NCBI GenBank assembly: GCA_031271865.1
Contig: JAISUW010000003.1
Span: 1-58,398 of the forward strand
DNA from: Oscillospiraceae bacterium
GTDB taxonomy: Bacteria; Bacillota; Clostridia; Oscillospirales; Acutalibacteraceae
Reading direction: 5' to 3'
DNA: 58,398 nt
Of the stretch, positions 58,207 through 58,398 are shown in pieces. The notes beneath the pieces were generated by a model. That model saw only the letters and a list, made by a program, of their open reading frames with translations, had not been told where the DNA came from and did not search any database. How positions within the stretch are numbered: position 1 is the first letter of the stretch; each line of letters opens with the position of its first letter. The translations under genes were made by a program, and so were the position numbers.

Positions 58207-58398
58207 CCGGCATGATATGTATGGGATAAAAATTGTTACCATTTGTAACCATTTCGTCGATGTGACGGTCGTCACAGAGGTACCGACCCCGGATGAAACA
58301 CCGACCCCGGTGGAAGTCCCCCTAGTGGATGTGCAGGCGCAAGAATAACCGGCATCGTATGTATGGGATAAAAATTGTTACCATTTGTAACCATTTCG
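58125..58398 (+). repeat. Tandem duplication of gene 3' end and downstream DNA
   Basis: Copy 1 (58125-58266) holds the last 27 codons and stop of the ferritin-like gene plus 60 nt of downstream DNA; copy 2 begins at 58267 and reaches the window end. The period is 142 bp. The copies differ at several positions (GTACCC/GTCCCC, GACGTG/GATGTG, CATGATATG/CATCGTATG), so the duplication is real and not recent copying of reads. Each copy ends with an inverted repeat GTTAC-CATTT-GTAAC. Copy 2 has no start codon and is a gene fragment. Confidence 0.93.

Overview
The window looks like a chromosomal segment of a Gram-positive, probably endospore-forming Clostridia-type bacterium (Bacillota; an Oscillospirales-like lineage is my guess, not proven). 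The reasons are a division and cell-wall cluster of Gram-positive type with a PASTA penicillin-binding protein and a DAP-type MurE, a 29-residue homologue of the sporulation peptide SpoVM, strong AGGAGG-type ribosome binding sites, and many TTGACA-17-TATAAT promoters. No tRNA, rRNA, CRISPR array, transposase, prophage or riboswitch of a family I know was found.

Layout. 1-1600: an unknown helical protein behind a perfect-consensus promoter, a 120-bp pentanucleotide repeat, and a convergent TtcA-like PP-loop enzyme. 1659-9634: rpoB-rpoC on the minus strand with their own promoter and a 376-nt leader, not linked to rplJL. 9788-11050: DAHP synthase (aroF) behind a Phe/Tyr/Trp-rich leader peptide and attenuator. 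11063-14132: an Asn-rich unknown protein, a polysaccharide pyruvyl transferase-like protein and guaB. 14272-28119: the dcw cluster on the plus strand (mraZ, rsmH, ftsL-like, PASTA PBP, murE, mraY, ftsW, murG, murA, ftsQ, ftsZ), without murF, murD or murC. 28139-32625: polA with two pentanucleotide tracts in its degenerate exonuclease region, rsmD, coaD and a coiled-coil protein. 32653-33030: a hidden minus-strand unit with a small membrane protein and spoVM. 33181-34119: prmA. 34141-34528: an orphan transcription unit, either a structured RNA or an mRNA for a 37-residue protein. 34665-38203: an orphan sensor kinase, an array of 19-bp palindromes and an HtrA protease. 38353-55324: one gene of 16.8 kb for a secreted protein of 5589 residues with about seven divergent repeats. 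55325-56131: intergenic DNA with a duplicated 66-bp element. 56132-58206: a Gfo/Idh/MocA oxidoreductase and a divergent ferritin-like protein whose 3' end is duplicated at the window edge.

How the parts work together. Most of the window is housekeeping: transcription, aromatic amino acid and GTP synthesis, peptidoglycan precursors, septation, replication/repair, and rRNA and ribosomal protein methylation. The accessory interest lies in the envelope region 34-55 kb (sensor kinase, HtrA, giant secreted repeat protein) and in short-repeat families: 5-nt tracts at two loci and 19-bp palindromes at two loci. Two genes too short for an ordinary ORF scan, the aroF leader peptide and spoVM, are supported by ribosome binding sites, context and sequence character.
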